Below are positions 19,260 to 26,951 of a DNA stretch of 64,000 bases, piece after piece (within the stretch, counting starts at the first letter, position 1; the number at the start of each line of letters is the position of its first letter). The translations under genes were made by a program, and so were the position numbers. Location of the stretch: assembly GCF_002277955.1 (NCBI RefSeq), contig NZ_CP018477.1, forward strand, positions 1,922,001 through 1,986,000. The letters run 5' to 3'. The notes below the pieces were generated by a model. That model was not told the origin of the DNA and ran no database searches. It saw only the letters and a list, made by a program, of their open reading frames with translations. This DNA is from Thermogutta terrifontis (GTDB lineage: Bacteria; Planctomycetota; Planctomycetia; Pirellulales; Thermoguttaceae).

Positions 19260-20213
19260 ATGAAACTGCCGGACGATCCAAGACAACTGATGGAGATGGA
19301 GGCTGCCACGCTGCGAAGCCTGCAACTGGTGGAGGCAGAGCGTTCTCAAATCAAGCGGCAGATCGACACATTACGTTCATCGCTTGCAGGCTTGAAACGC
19401 GAGAGGTTTTGGGCGGAGCTCAGGCTGCGTTATGTGCGCTGCGCGGGCGCCATTCGGAAATGGTTGACGCTGCCCGAGTGGATGCGATTTCTCGTGTGGC
19501 TGAGTGCGGGAATCACGCTGGCCGTGGGGCTGGCAATCACAGTAGGCCCCAAAGTAGCCGTTGGCGCGCTCCTTGCAGGGTGCGTTGTCGCATTGTTATC
19601 TGCTTTCCCCAGTGACACCACCCTGGAGGCTCTCAGACAAAGATTAATGGATCATTTACCCCGGCTGCTGGAATCGCATACGCAGCTTCTGGCTGAGTTG
19701 GCCCAAAAAAAGGAGGAATTATTGCAAACCGAACGGCAGGTGGCGACGATTCGCGGCACTTTGGAGGAGATACGCCGATCCCGGCTCCACCGTCTCGCCG
19801 TTCTGGCCTCGGCCGATTGGCGGTCGTTCCGGGGTGAAATGTTCGAGCGATTTCTCGTGCAGGTTCTCAACGAACTGGGCTACCGGGTCCATCATACGGG
19901 GAAAAGCGGAGATCAGGGCGCGGATATCATCTGCGAGCGGGACGGCTACAGAGTGGCTGTGCAGGTGAAGGGATACACCCATAGTGTGGGCAATGACGCT
20001 GTGCAGGAGGCGTACTCCGGCAAGGCCTTTTACCAGTGCCACGGATGTGCGGTGATCACCAATAGTGTTTTCACATCCGGTGCCCGCGAGTTAGCGCAAA
20101 GAGTCGGTTGTGTACTTATCGACCAGACGATGATACCGGACTTAATCTTCGGGAGAATTAACCTGATCCAATTGTCATGCCAAACGCGAGTCCAGTCTCA
20201 GGGAGTCGCATGA
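19260..20213 (+). CDS. membrane-anchored Mrr-type restriction endonuclease-like protein
   Basis: ATG 19260 is the first start in the protein-like frame, giving 317 residues. Layout: a coiled coil (about 8-50), two hydrophobic spans (75-95 and 97-117), a second coiled coil (about 120-175), then a PD-(D/E)xK nuclease of the Mrr_cat type (190-290). Catalytic-looking residues are Glu196, Asp222 in GDQGADI and Gln235-Lys237 in VQVKGY. NDAVQEAYSGK and AVITNSVFT are also typical of Mrr-like domains. Known relatives cut modified or foreign DNA. Here two membrane spans would tether the nuclease to the inner membrane. No methyltransferase or specificity subunit is nearby. Its last 16 bp overlap the convergent receiver gene. 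Confidence 0.85.
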   Translation: MKLPDDPRQLMEMEAATLRSLQLVEAERSQIKRQIDTLRSSLAGLKRERFWAELRLRYVRCAGAIRKWLTLPEWMRFLVWLSAGITLAVGLAITVGPKVAVGALLAGCVVALLSAFPSDTTLEALRQRLMDHLPRLLESHTQLLAELAQKKEELLQTERQVATIRGTLEEIRRSRLHRLAVLASADWRSFRGEMFERFLVQVLNELGYRVHHTGKSGDQGADIICERDGYRVAVQVKGYTHSVGNDAVQEAYSGKAFYQCHGCAVITNSVFTSGARELAQRVGCVLIDQTMIPDLIFGRINLIQLSCQTRVQSQGVA

Positions 20214-20626
20214 TCGGGCCGGCGGCAAGAAACGTTCATGGGTGAGCGTGCAGCTTCCAGAGCGTCATGGATCGTCATCACAAGATCCCAGTCGCTGCAC
20301 GGCTTTGTGAGAAAGCGAAAAACCTGCCCGCGGTTGATCGCGTCGACAGCGGTTTTCAGGTCCGGCTGTCCTGTCAGGATGATTCGCACCGTACGAGGAC
20401 AATGTTCCGCGATCCATGCGAGTAGTTCCGTGCCGCGTGTTCCCGGCATATGCTGGTCACAGATGACGACATCGACCGGCCACCGTTTGAGGATTTCGCG
20501 GGCTTCTTCGCCGCTTCGAGCGGTCAAAAGTTGAAAGGTTTGATGCCGGAGAACGCGCGTCAATCCCCGCAAGAGATTCACGTCGTCGTCCACAACCAAA
20601 ACCAGTGCGTCGCGTTCGGTGCTCAT
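20198..20626 (-). CDS. stand-alone response-regulator receiver domain
   Basis: The 142-residue protein is a single REC domain. The acidic pocket is VVDDD (residues 11-15), the phospho-acceptor is Asp57 in VVICDQHMPG, and the switch residues are Thr85 and Lys108 in FLTKPC. No output domain follows; about 20 extra residues end the protein. It lies 46 bp downstream of a split sensor-kinase gene on the same strand and is presumably its phosphorylation partner. The receiver closely resembles those of the three response regulators downstream on the other strand (shared pattern RIILTG, AINRG, FRFLTKPC), so these regulators probably share ancestry. Its 3' end overlaps the nuclease gene convergently. 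Confidence 0.92.
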   Translation of the reverse strand: MSTERDALVLVVDDDVNLLRGLTRVLRHQTFQLLTARSGEEAREILKRWPVDVVICDQHMPGTRGTELLAWIAEHCPRTVRIILTGQPDLKTAVDAINRGQVFRFLTKPCSDWDLVMTIHDALEAARSPMNVSCRRPDHATP

Positions 20627-20672
20627 ATCGTCCGCCCAGGTGATTCTTCAGAGCGACGGAGACGTCAATACT

Positions 20673-22280
20673 TTATTTGCCATAGCTTAATCGTGAGATG
20701 TCCCCGTTCAAAAAAGTCGTTGTGTCTGGCGAGGCGGCGGCCTGCTCGCTGGCGATGATAGGAGTCAGGTGGGAGCCGTGCGCCTTTGCCTTCTCTAGAT
20801 CTTGCGTCGGAAGCCGAATGACAATCCGCGTGCCTGTGTTTTCTTCGCTTTCCACATTGATGCTTCCTTGGTGTCCTTCCACGATCACTCTGTAAAGATG
20901 AACCAGGGAGCGGCGGGATGTAACGGATGCTGGCTGGTGGGCAAAGTACGGTTCGAGGAAATTCTTCCGTTCCTGGGAATCCATTGCAACGCCGTTGTCA
21001 GAGACTTCTATTTCCACCCAATCTGTATCCAGGCGACGCGTACGGATCACGATGAGGCCCTTTTCATCCCCTGAGTTTTGCTGCTTTTCGATGGCTTCCA
21101 CGGCGCCCAGAAGAAGATTGGACACGGCCTGGCTGAAGGCCCCCGCCATCAGTGGGACATGCGGGAGGGTGCTGTCGAATTCTGTAATGACGTCGGCGAC
21201 CTTAGACACACGGGAGTGCATCACATCCACCGCGGGCTGAATAACAGCATTGAGGTCCTGAACCGTCTTTTCTGTTTCATCCGGATAGGCGAAAGTCCGA
21301 AGGGCTTTCACTATTTTCGCAAGGCGCTGGACCCCTGTGAGGGTTTCTTCCAGTGCATCCGGGAATTCCCGAGTGAGCAGTTCATCGTCCAGCATATTTC
21401 CCTGAGACCCTGTGGAAAATCCTTCTTTTTGCAGTACCAGTCCTTGCGGGTTTTGGCTGATCTCGCGCCAGGTTTCCCGCAGGAAATGGAGATTATGTTC
21501 CAGGTACTGAAGCGGGGAATTCATCTCGTGGGAGAGGATCTCGGCCAGGTGACCGATGGCTGCGAGTCGCTCGGCCTGCACCAAACGGTCTTCCCAGCGC
21601 TTCCGATCGGTGAGGTCCACCGTGATTTCGCTGATGTACCACTTGGCGTCGGGTGCCAGGAAAGGGATCGCGGTGGTTTGCACTGGGCGATTGCCTTCGC
21701 GAGGCAGGATCCGTTCCTGTGTCACCCGCATTTTGGTTCGCAACGCCCTGGCAGTGGGGCAAGCCCAGCAGGGCTCGGTCGTTCCACAGAAATACTCGTG
21801 CGTGGTTTTGCCACGATAGTCGCCATAAACAGCCCGCCGCCAAAGGTCCACATAAACCAAGCGACATTCTTGGTCCACGATGCTCAGTCCCGTGCGTGTG
21901 ACCTCCAGAACCAGTTCTGTTTGCCGTCGGAAAGCGTGGATTTCCTCTTCCACTTTTTTGCGCGTCAACACGGTGCTCAAACGTTCCGCCAGTTCGTTGA
22001 CAAACATGCGATAGACGGAGAAGCCTTCGTCATCAAGAAGCTCCTTGGGGCAGCATATTTCCACGGCGCCCACGTAATCATCTCCTAGAAAGATGGCGGC
22101 ACTCAGTTTGTGCTCTGTTTCTTCGTACGAGTCAGCTTGGTAAACCTGCCCCCGAAAATGATCCGCGAATAGACATTTGGAAGGTCCTGGAATATCCCAG
22201 CCAGGAGATGGCTGGTCAGCTCGACCATCTCTTCGATGGAGGCACCACGTTCCGCCAGATCGCTCAGCCCGGCTAGGCAT
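20673..22280 (-). CDS. sensor histidine kinase, C-terminal part (frameshifted gene)
   Basis: This frame carries the later part of a kinase whose beginning is in the neighbouring frame (22103-22975). Meaningful sequence starts near 22150 with GQVYQADSYEETEHKLSA, the second half of a GAF-like domain. Upstream residues to 22280 are noise. A PAS-like domain follows, with TGLSIVDQECRLVYVD and a CPTAR motif containing the paired Cys of the EPCWACPT patch. Then come a HisKA domain with phospho-acceptor His in EILSHEMNSPLQYL and an HATPase_c domain with N-box-like SNLLLGAVEAIE and VSDNGVAMD. The kinase would autophosphorylate and pass phosphate to the receiver 46 bp downstream. The usual G-box looks weak (FLEPYFAHQPASV), so ATP binding may be altered. 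Confidence 0.85.
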   Translation of the reverse strand: MPSRAERSGGTWCLHRRDGRADQPSPGWDIPGPSKCLFADHFRGQVYQADSYEETEHKLSAAIFLGDDYVGAVEICCPKELLDDEGFSVYRMFVNELAERLSTVLTRKKVEEEIHAFRRQTELVLEVTRTGLSIVDQECRLVYVDLWRRAVYGDYRGKTTHEYFCGTTEPCWACPTARALRTKMRVTQERILPREGNRPVQTTAIPFLAPDAKWYISEITVDLTDRKRWEDRLVQAERLAAIGHLAEILSHEMNSPLQYLEHNLHFLRETWREISQNPQGLVLQKEGFSTGSQGNMLDDELLTREFPDALEETLTGVQRLAKIVKALRTFAYPDETEKTVQDLNAVIQPAVDVMHSRVSKVADVITEFDSTLPHVPLMAGAFSQAVSNLLLGAVEAIEKQQNSGDEKGLIVIRTRRLDTDWVEIEVSDNGVAMDSQERKNFLEPYFAHQPASVTSRRSLVHLYRVIVEGHQGSINVESEENTGTRIVIRLPTQDLEKAKAHGSHLTPIIASEQAAASPDTTTFLNGDISRLSYGK

Positions 22281-22975
22281 TCGAGCTGACGATTGCGCCG
22301 CTTTAACTGCTGTGTTTGGATGGCTAGTCTTTTTTCGTACTCAACTCGCTTTTCCTTTTCCTGCTCCTCCCGAATATGGGCATCGACGATGGGGGCCAGA
22401 AATCGGGCGATCATTTCGAGGGTACGCACATCCTCCTGTGTGTAATCGCTAGATTTATTGGCCAAAAAGATTGCCGCCACCAACCGATCCTGGACGATGA
22501 GAGGCACACCCAGAAACCGGGTGATGGGCACGTGCCCAGGGGGAGTCGCAACCGGTTGATTGACGCACACGGTGAGTTGCTGCTTGAGGACCTGCGCGAG
22601 GACACCGCCCAGTTCGTCCAACTCAAACACAATTTTCTTGTCTGCCATCTGGCAGCGATTCCACACGTGGCGCGTCAGGCTGGGACAAACAAGGCGGCCA
22701 GAGCGATCGATGTAGCCGATGATGCCATACTCACTCTTGAGAGCTTTGAGGATTTCATCAAGAACTTCAGAGTATACGTCGTCGCTGGAAAGTCGCAGGA
22801 AGCATTCGTTGATCCGAGTCAGTGTCTCAACGAGGGAGGCCGCCGAGGCGTCCGCGCAGGGTTGTGTATCCAAGGATTTGTTGGCCGCACCCATTCGAGC
22901 GGAATCCTCTATGACTGCAAAGCCGAGTGGCGGGGCCGGGGTGACAGGTTTCACCGTTTCATTCTGCTCGTTCAT
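22103..22975 (-). CDS. sensor histidine kinase, N-terminal part with GAF domain (frameshifted gene)
   Basis: The ATG at 22975 has GGAGG six bases upstream. The first 45 residues are unstructured. A GAF domain spans about 50-195 (YGIIGYIDRSGRLVCPS, PITRFLGVPLIVQDRLVAAIFLAN, YTQEDVRTLEMIARFLAP). A coiled linker with IREEQEKEKRVEYEKRLA and a second GAF-like domain follow. That domain breaks at IIFGGRF: adding one base to the five-C run (plus strand 22149-22153) would give IIFGGQVYQADSYEET and join it to the downstream frame. The gene was therefore once a single kinase of about 770 residues, GAF-GAF-PAS-HisKA-HATPase. Whether the break is real or a sequencing error cannot be told here. Confidence 0.85.
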   Translation of the reverse strand: MNEQNETVKPVTPAPPLGFAVIEDSARMGAANKSLDTQPCADASAASLVETLTRINECFLRLSSDDVYSEVLDEILKALKSEYGIIGYIDRSGRLVCPSLTRHVWNRCQMADKKIVFELDELGGVLAQVLKQQLTVCVNQPVATPPGHVPITRFLGVPLIVQDRLVAAIFLANKSSDYTQEDVRTLEMIARFLAPIVDAHIREEQEKEKRVEYEKRLAIQTQQLKRRNRQLECLAGLSDLAERGASIEEMVELTSHLLAGIFQDLPNVYSRIIFGGRFTKLTRTKKQSTN

Positions 22976-23667
22976 GAGCAACCTCCGCGGCCTGCTTCAA
23001 AGGGACAGACCCTTCAATGTTAATGACTCGGCATCGACGTTCGCGATTTTTCGTGCCCAGCGGTGCTGTGCGGAACTTCCGACCATCTTCCAGACAGGAA
23101 AATGCAAGGGCTGCCACTGCTAGGGAGCGGTTCTGGCCATTACTAGGAAAATTGAGGCCTCCTGGCTTTTGCCTTTTGTTAAAACAATAGGTCACAAATG
23201 CGGCGTGTCGGGACGTGTTCGTTCGGCGGGCATCTTCAGTGAGCGACGTTCGGGGAACCTTTCACCGCGGGCTGGGGAGGGGTAGCAGTACAGAAGTAGG
23301 TCCTCGTGCGATGGCGAGAATTGCTCAGGTGGCAGGTCCCCGCGCCTCACGGGCTGCGTTTTTGTTACGCCGTTCGAACCGGTGGAAGCTCCGTCGGCAT
23401 TTTTCGAATATCCCACCGAATCTCCACACGCGGAACAAACGGAATCGAACACTGGTATGGCCCTGAAGACGCCGAAGAAACGCCGTTGGTAGGAAACGAG
23501 TGGCCAGGAAAGGCTTTGGAACTACTTGTGCACGTGGGATCGAGAGCTAAGAACCTGCTCTCGCCGTCCCCAGCTGTTCCACCACGTGACCTATACTTTT
23601 TATGGCCCGTAGTATCGATTCCCGATTTCCCATTCGTTTCTGAGCGTTAATAAGGGGGGTTCTGGAG
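22976..23667. other. long divergent intergenic region of the signalling island
   Basis: This 692 bp separates the minus-strand kinase from the plus-strand HDOD gene. The open frames in it lack ribosome-binding sites and look non-coding. The only recognisable signal is the promoter-like motif at 23584-23600. Confidence 0.5.
23584..23600 (+). promoter_or_regulatory. promoter-like motif upstream of HDOD gene
   Basis: CGTGACCTATACTTTT contains a -10-like TATACT at 23591-23596, about 70 bp before the HDOD ATG. The near-identical CGTGAGCTATACTTTT stands 79 bp before the second HDOD gene (56324-56339). Neither has a sigma-70-like -35, so another sigma factor or an activator may be involved. Confidence 0.4.
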
Positions 23668-24534
23668 ATGGCTGCCGTTTCTGCGTCAACCGGCTCCGCG
23701 CTGGAGAATGTGGTCCGTCGCGTGCACGATATTTCCAGCATTCCGCAAGTTGCCCTGCGGGTACTTGAAGTGGCGAACGATCCCGATTCAAGTGCCAGTG
23801 ACCTTAAAGAGGTTATGGAAACAGACGCTGCCCTAAGTGCACGAGTCTTGCGGTACGTTAATTCGTCTGCCTACGCGGTGCGAACCCGCATCACCAATCT
23901 ACAGCAAGCGATTGCCTATCTTGGAATGAAACAGATCCGCAATATTGCGCTAACGGCCAGCGTGGCGGAAATGTTTCGAAATGACATGGGGGTGGAGCCG
24001 TACCGGCGCTCCAGTCTCTGGAAACATCTCGTTTCGGTCGGGATCTGCGCGCGGTTGATCGCCATGCGGTGCAAAATCGCGGCATTCGAGGACGTTTTTC
24101 TGGCCGGCCTTTTGCACGATATTGGCATCATCCTTGAAGATCAGTATGTGCACCCCAAGTTTCGTCAAATGATTATGGCGCTGACTCCGGAAAAGTCGCT
24201 CTGCGAATGGGAACGGCAGTTCCTGGGCTTTGACCACGCAGAGTTGGGCGAGGCGGTCGCCCGAGCATGGGGATTCCCCGAAAATGTGCGGACTTCCATT
24301 GCCTTTCATCACAATGCGGCCCTTTATCGCGGCGAGCAGATTAACATCATTCGCTGCGTCGCCGTGGCCAACCTCATCTGTACTTTGAAAGGCATGCCTT
24401 CTGTGGGAATCAACCTCGTCCGCGTACCCACTTGGGCCCTCCAGGGATTGAATCTCACAAAGGCAGATATTGCTGTGCTGGCTGAAGACCTGGATCGGGA
24501 AATAGCCCAAAACGCGATGTTGTATGAACTTTGA
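23668..24534 (+). CDS. HDOD-domain signalling protein
   Basis: AAGGGGGG lies eight to ten bases before the ATG. The 288 residues are almost entirely one HDOD domain: SSIPQVALRVLEVANDPDSS, ALSARVLRYVNSSAY, LQQAIAYLGMKQIRNIALT, and an HD-like LAGLLHDIGIILEDQY. It also has FDHAELGEAVARAWGFP and IAFHHNAALY. HDOD domains are related to HD phosphohydrolases but generally lack enzyme activity and act in bacterial signalling. Here an HD pair (LLHDIG) is retained, so a metal site cannot be excluded. The gene opens a run of co-directional signalling genes ending at the terminator near 30640. Confidence 0.92.
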   Translation: MAAVSASTGSALENVVRRVHDISSIPQVALRVLEVANDPDSSASDLKEVMETDAALSARVLRYVNSSAYAVRTRITNLQQAIAYLGMKQIRNIALTASVAEMFRNDMGVEPYRRSSLWKHLVSVGICARLIAMRCKIAAFEDVFLAGLLHDIGIILEDQYVHPKFRQMIMALTPEKSLCEWERQFLGFDHAELGEAVARAWGFPENVRTSIAFHHNAALYRGEQINIIRCVAVANLICTLKGMPSVGINLVRVPTWALQGLNLTKADIAVLAEDLDREIAQNAMLYEL

Positions 24535-24635
24535 CGGACGGGGAACGAATCGGTTGTGTGAAGCGTGAAGACCGCGGCGGAATAGATCGCGCAAATGTGG
24601 CCGAGGGGCAAAGACAGCCGAAAGCGAGGTGACAA

Positions 24636-26315
24636 ATGGATGGCATCGTCCCCGAAAACCTGACTGAGTTTTTAGAAAAGTGGCAGGATCCCGAGGTGGG
24701 AAATTTCTCCCAGCCTTTCAGAGCATCTGGTTCGGGGTTCCTCGCACGGTGCAAAGCCCTGTGGGTTCAGTCACTCGGTTGCCCGGGGGATGGACCGACG
24801 GCCTCAACCACACTTATCAACACACTCGCCCCGGCTGTTTGGGACAAATTGGTTGACCTGGTGAAACATGTGGACCCCACAGTCGGAGCGCACCGCCTGG
24901 CGGTTCCCAACGAGCCCTCCTCATTCCTTCTTGTCTGGCCGCTACGGGGGACATTGCCCCCTCAAGTCTTGGCTGCTGTTCTTGAGAACGACTGGTTGAA
25001 AGAAGATGCTGAGGATGGCTGGCGAGATTGGTACGAAGACGACTCGGCCATGCCGGCCGCGGAGATTCTCACGATGTTGCTCTTGGAGTTGGAATGGCAA
25101 CAGAAGGAGAAACTTCTCCAGGCCGAAAAGCATGTGGAGCAGCTCCTTAACGAACGGATCACGTTGAAGACCTCGCATGCCGAGGCGGTAGCTAGTGTGG
25201 TGGCTGAGCGCGAGCAGCGGCTTCGGGAGCAGGAGGAGCACTACCATCAAATTCAAACCATCATGCGCAAGGCGGCCGACGCCATTGTGACGCTTAACGA
25301 ATCGGGAACGATTCAGTCGATCAATGAGGCGGCGGAAGAAATCTTTGGTTTTCGCGAGAATGAACTTGTTGGCCAACCGGTGGATGTGCTTCTGGGGTGT
25401 GACCATCGGGAGGCGTCCTCTTTAGAGGTTCTCTGCCAGGCCCTCAAGAGTGAACGACAGGTGTGCGAAATTCAGGGGCAGCGGAAAGACGGAACGGCCA
25501 TCGAGCTCGAGCTCTCGGTAAGCGAGGTGTCCCTCGGGCAGGAACGCAGGTACATCGTCATTTTTCGCGATATCACCATTCGCAAGCGATTGGAAGAGCA
25601 GCAACGCCGTCTCCATCTGATGAACCAGATGATTCTGAATGCGGCCGGGGATGGCATCGTCGGCGTCGATCATGAAGGACGCATCACGTTTGTCAATCCG
25701 GCTGCATCGCGGATGCTGGGTTGGGAATGCGACGAACTCTTGGGGCGGTCGTTTCGGGAGACTGTGCATCAGCCTGTGGCGCAGGCCGGAAACCACGGAA
25801 TGAGAGATTTCTTCCCGGTCAAGGGCTTGCCACATTCGGCCACGCCTGCACTGACGCAGACCGTATTTCGGCGGCGCGACGGAAGCACGTTTCCTGTGGA
25901 ATGCAGCAGCCAGCCGATCCGGGAGGATGAGAGGATTACCGGTCAGGTCATTACATTTCGCGATATTTCAGAACGGCAAATGCTGGAAGCCAAGCTGCGC
26001 CAGGCTCAGAAGATGGAATCGATCGGCCAGTTGGCGGCCGGAATCGCCCACGAGATCAATACCCCACCCAATACATTGGGGACAATATTTGTTTCGTCCT
26101 GGAAGCATGGAAGGAACTGGATCCCATCTTTCAGGGTTGTCTCGAAATTCGCAGGCGGTTGCTCAGTGAAGAGGCGATCCAGGAAGAACACCTGGCGGCT
26201 CTCTACGATGCAATCCGCGAGGTTGACCTGGACTACCTGTATGAGGATGTTCCACGCGCTCTCAATGAAGCAATGGAAGGCGTGCGCGGGGTGGCCAAGA
26301 TTGTCCGTTCGATGA
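24636..26315 (+). CDS. PAS-PAS sensor histidine kinase, N-terminal part (frameshifted gene)
   Basis: GAGGTGACAA precedes the ATG. Residues 1-150 are a unique region without membrane spans. A coiled coil covers about 150-205 (EKLLQAEKHVEQLLNERI). PAS domain 1 is at about 208-320 (ADAIVTLNESGTIQSINEAAEEIFG, ending FRDITIRKRLEE) and PAS 2 at about 330-455 (GDGIVGVDHEGRITFVNPAASRMLG). A HisKA domain then begins (MESIGQLAAGIAHEINTP), with the phospho-acceptor His just before the break. After about 26069 the frame is noise to its stop at 26315. Adding one C to the CCC at 26067-26069 restores HEINTPPQYIGDN and joins the frame to the ATPase part. The kinase is cytoplasmic and would sense an internal signal. 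Confidence 0.88.
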   Translation: MDGIVPENLTEFLEKWQDPEVGNFSQPFRASGSGFLARCKALWVQSLGCPGDGPTASTTLINTLAPAVWDKLVDLVKHVDPTVGAHRLAVPNEPSSFLLVWPLRGTLPPQVLAAVLENDWLKEDAEDGWRDWYEDDSAMPAAEILTMLLLELEWQQKEKLLQAEKHVEQLLNERITLKTSHAEAVASVVAEREQRLREQEEHYHQIQTIMRKAADAIVTLNESGTIQSINEAAEEIFGFRENELVGQPVDVLLGCDHREASSLEVLCQALKSERQVCEIQGQRKDGTAIELELSVSEVSLGQERRYIVIFRDITIRKRLEEQQRRLHLMNQMILNAAGDGIVGVDHEGRITFVNPAASRMLGWECDELLGRSFRETVHQPVAQAGNHGMRDFFPVKGLPHSATPALTQTVFRRRDGSTFPVECSSQPIREDERITGQVITFRDISERQMLEAKLRQAQKMESIGQLAAGIAHEINTPPNTLGTIFVSSWKHGRNWIPSFRVVSKFAGGCSVKRRSRKNTWRLSTMQSARLTWTTCMRMFHALSMKQWKACAGWPRLSVR

Positions 26316-26878
26316 AAGAATTCTCGCACCCAGCGGCGCAGGCGAAGCAGGTGGTGGATTTCAACCGCTGTGTGGAGAGCACGGTGACAGTGTGCCGAAA
26401 CGAGTGGAAATATGTGGCGGATGTGGAGCTCGATTTAGACCCGCGACTTCCACCTGTGTATTGTTCGCCTGGTGAAATGAATCAGGTGTTACTCAATCTG
26501 ATTGTGAATGCAGCCCATGCCATTGGGGACAAACTGGGAGGGGTCACAAATGAACGGGGAAAAATTACGATTTCGACGCGCTGCCAGGGGGATTGGCTGG
26601 AGATCCGCGTCAGTGATACGGGAACCGGTATTCCAGAGGCCATCCGCGACCGCATCTTCGATCCCTTCTTTACAACCAAACCCGTGGGTAAGGGAACCGG
26701 ACAGGGCCTGGCGATCACGCATTCGATCGTGGTGGAAAAGCACCATGGCACGATCGATGTTGAAACGACCCCAGGAAAAGGGACGACCTTTATCGTGCGC
26801 ATTCCTATTCACGATCAGGAAGAGGAAAAGAATGCTTCCGATTTGCCTGGCGGGTCTCCCGAGTCCGTGATCGCATGA
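26159..26878 (+). CDS. sensor histidine kinase, C-terminal ATPase part (frameshifted gene)
   Basis: This frame continues the kinase of 24636. Kinase-like sequence actually extends back to about 26069 (QYIGDN, FVLEAWKELDPIFQGC). The open frame with a possible start begins at 26159. It holds the end of the dimerisation region (MEGVRGVAKIVRSMKEFSHP) and a complete HATPase_c domain: N-box LNLIVNAAHAIGD, G1 VSDTGTGIP, F-box RIFDPFFTTKP and G2 GKGTGQGLAIT. All ATP-binding boxes look intact, so the original kinase was active. A ribosome-binding site for an independent start is not evident. A response regulator follows 73 bp downstream and would be the phosphate acceptor. Confidence 0.85.
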   Translation: MLSEEAIQEEHLAALYDAIREVDLDYLYEDVPRALNEAMEGVRGVAKIVRSMKEFSHPAAQAKQVVDFNRCVESTVTVCRNEWKYVADVELDLDPRLPPVYCSPGEMNQVLLNLIVNAAHAIGDKLGGVTNERGKITISTRCQGDWLEIRVSDTGTGIPEAIRDRIFDPFFTTKPVGKGTGQGLAITHSIVVEKHHGTIDVETTPGKGTTFIVRIPIHDQEEEKNASDLPGGSPESVIA

Positions 26879-26951
26879 CAGGTACAAGGCCTTTGGCCAG
26901 GTTTGCGCGACATCAACCGTGCCCATTCCCGTTAATAGGAGTGAACAGACT

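Noticed and set aside
19260-20213. A complete restriction-modification locus
   Set aside because: No methyltransferase, specificity subunit or helicase is adjacent; only the solitary nuclease-like gene is supported.
21078-22088. Plus-strand open frame of 336 codons over the sensor kinase
   Set aside because: The minus strand encodes clear HisKA/HATPase sequence; this is a shadow frame.
23440-23460. tRNA T-loop-like GTTCGATTC on the minus strand
   Set aside because: The flanking bases do not form the T stem and no acceptor or anticodon arm is found.
23192-23466. Small genes in the long intergenic region of the signalling island
   Set aside because: The frames on both strands lack ribosome-binding sites and have composition unlike protein.
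22140-26075. Programmed -1 ribosomal frameshifting in the two kinases
   Set aside because: Neither site fits a slippery heptamer of the X-XXY-YYZ type, so mutation or a sequencing error is simpler.
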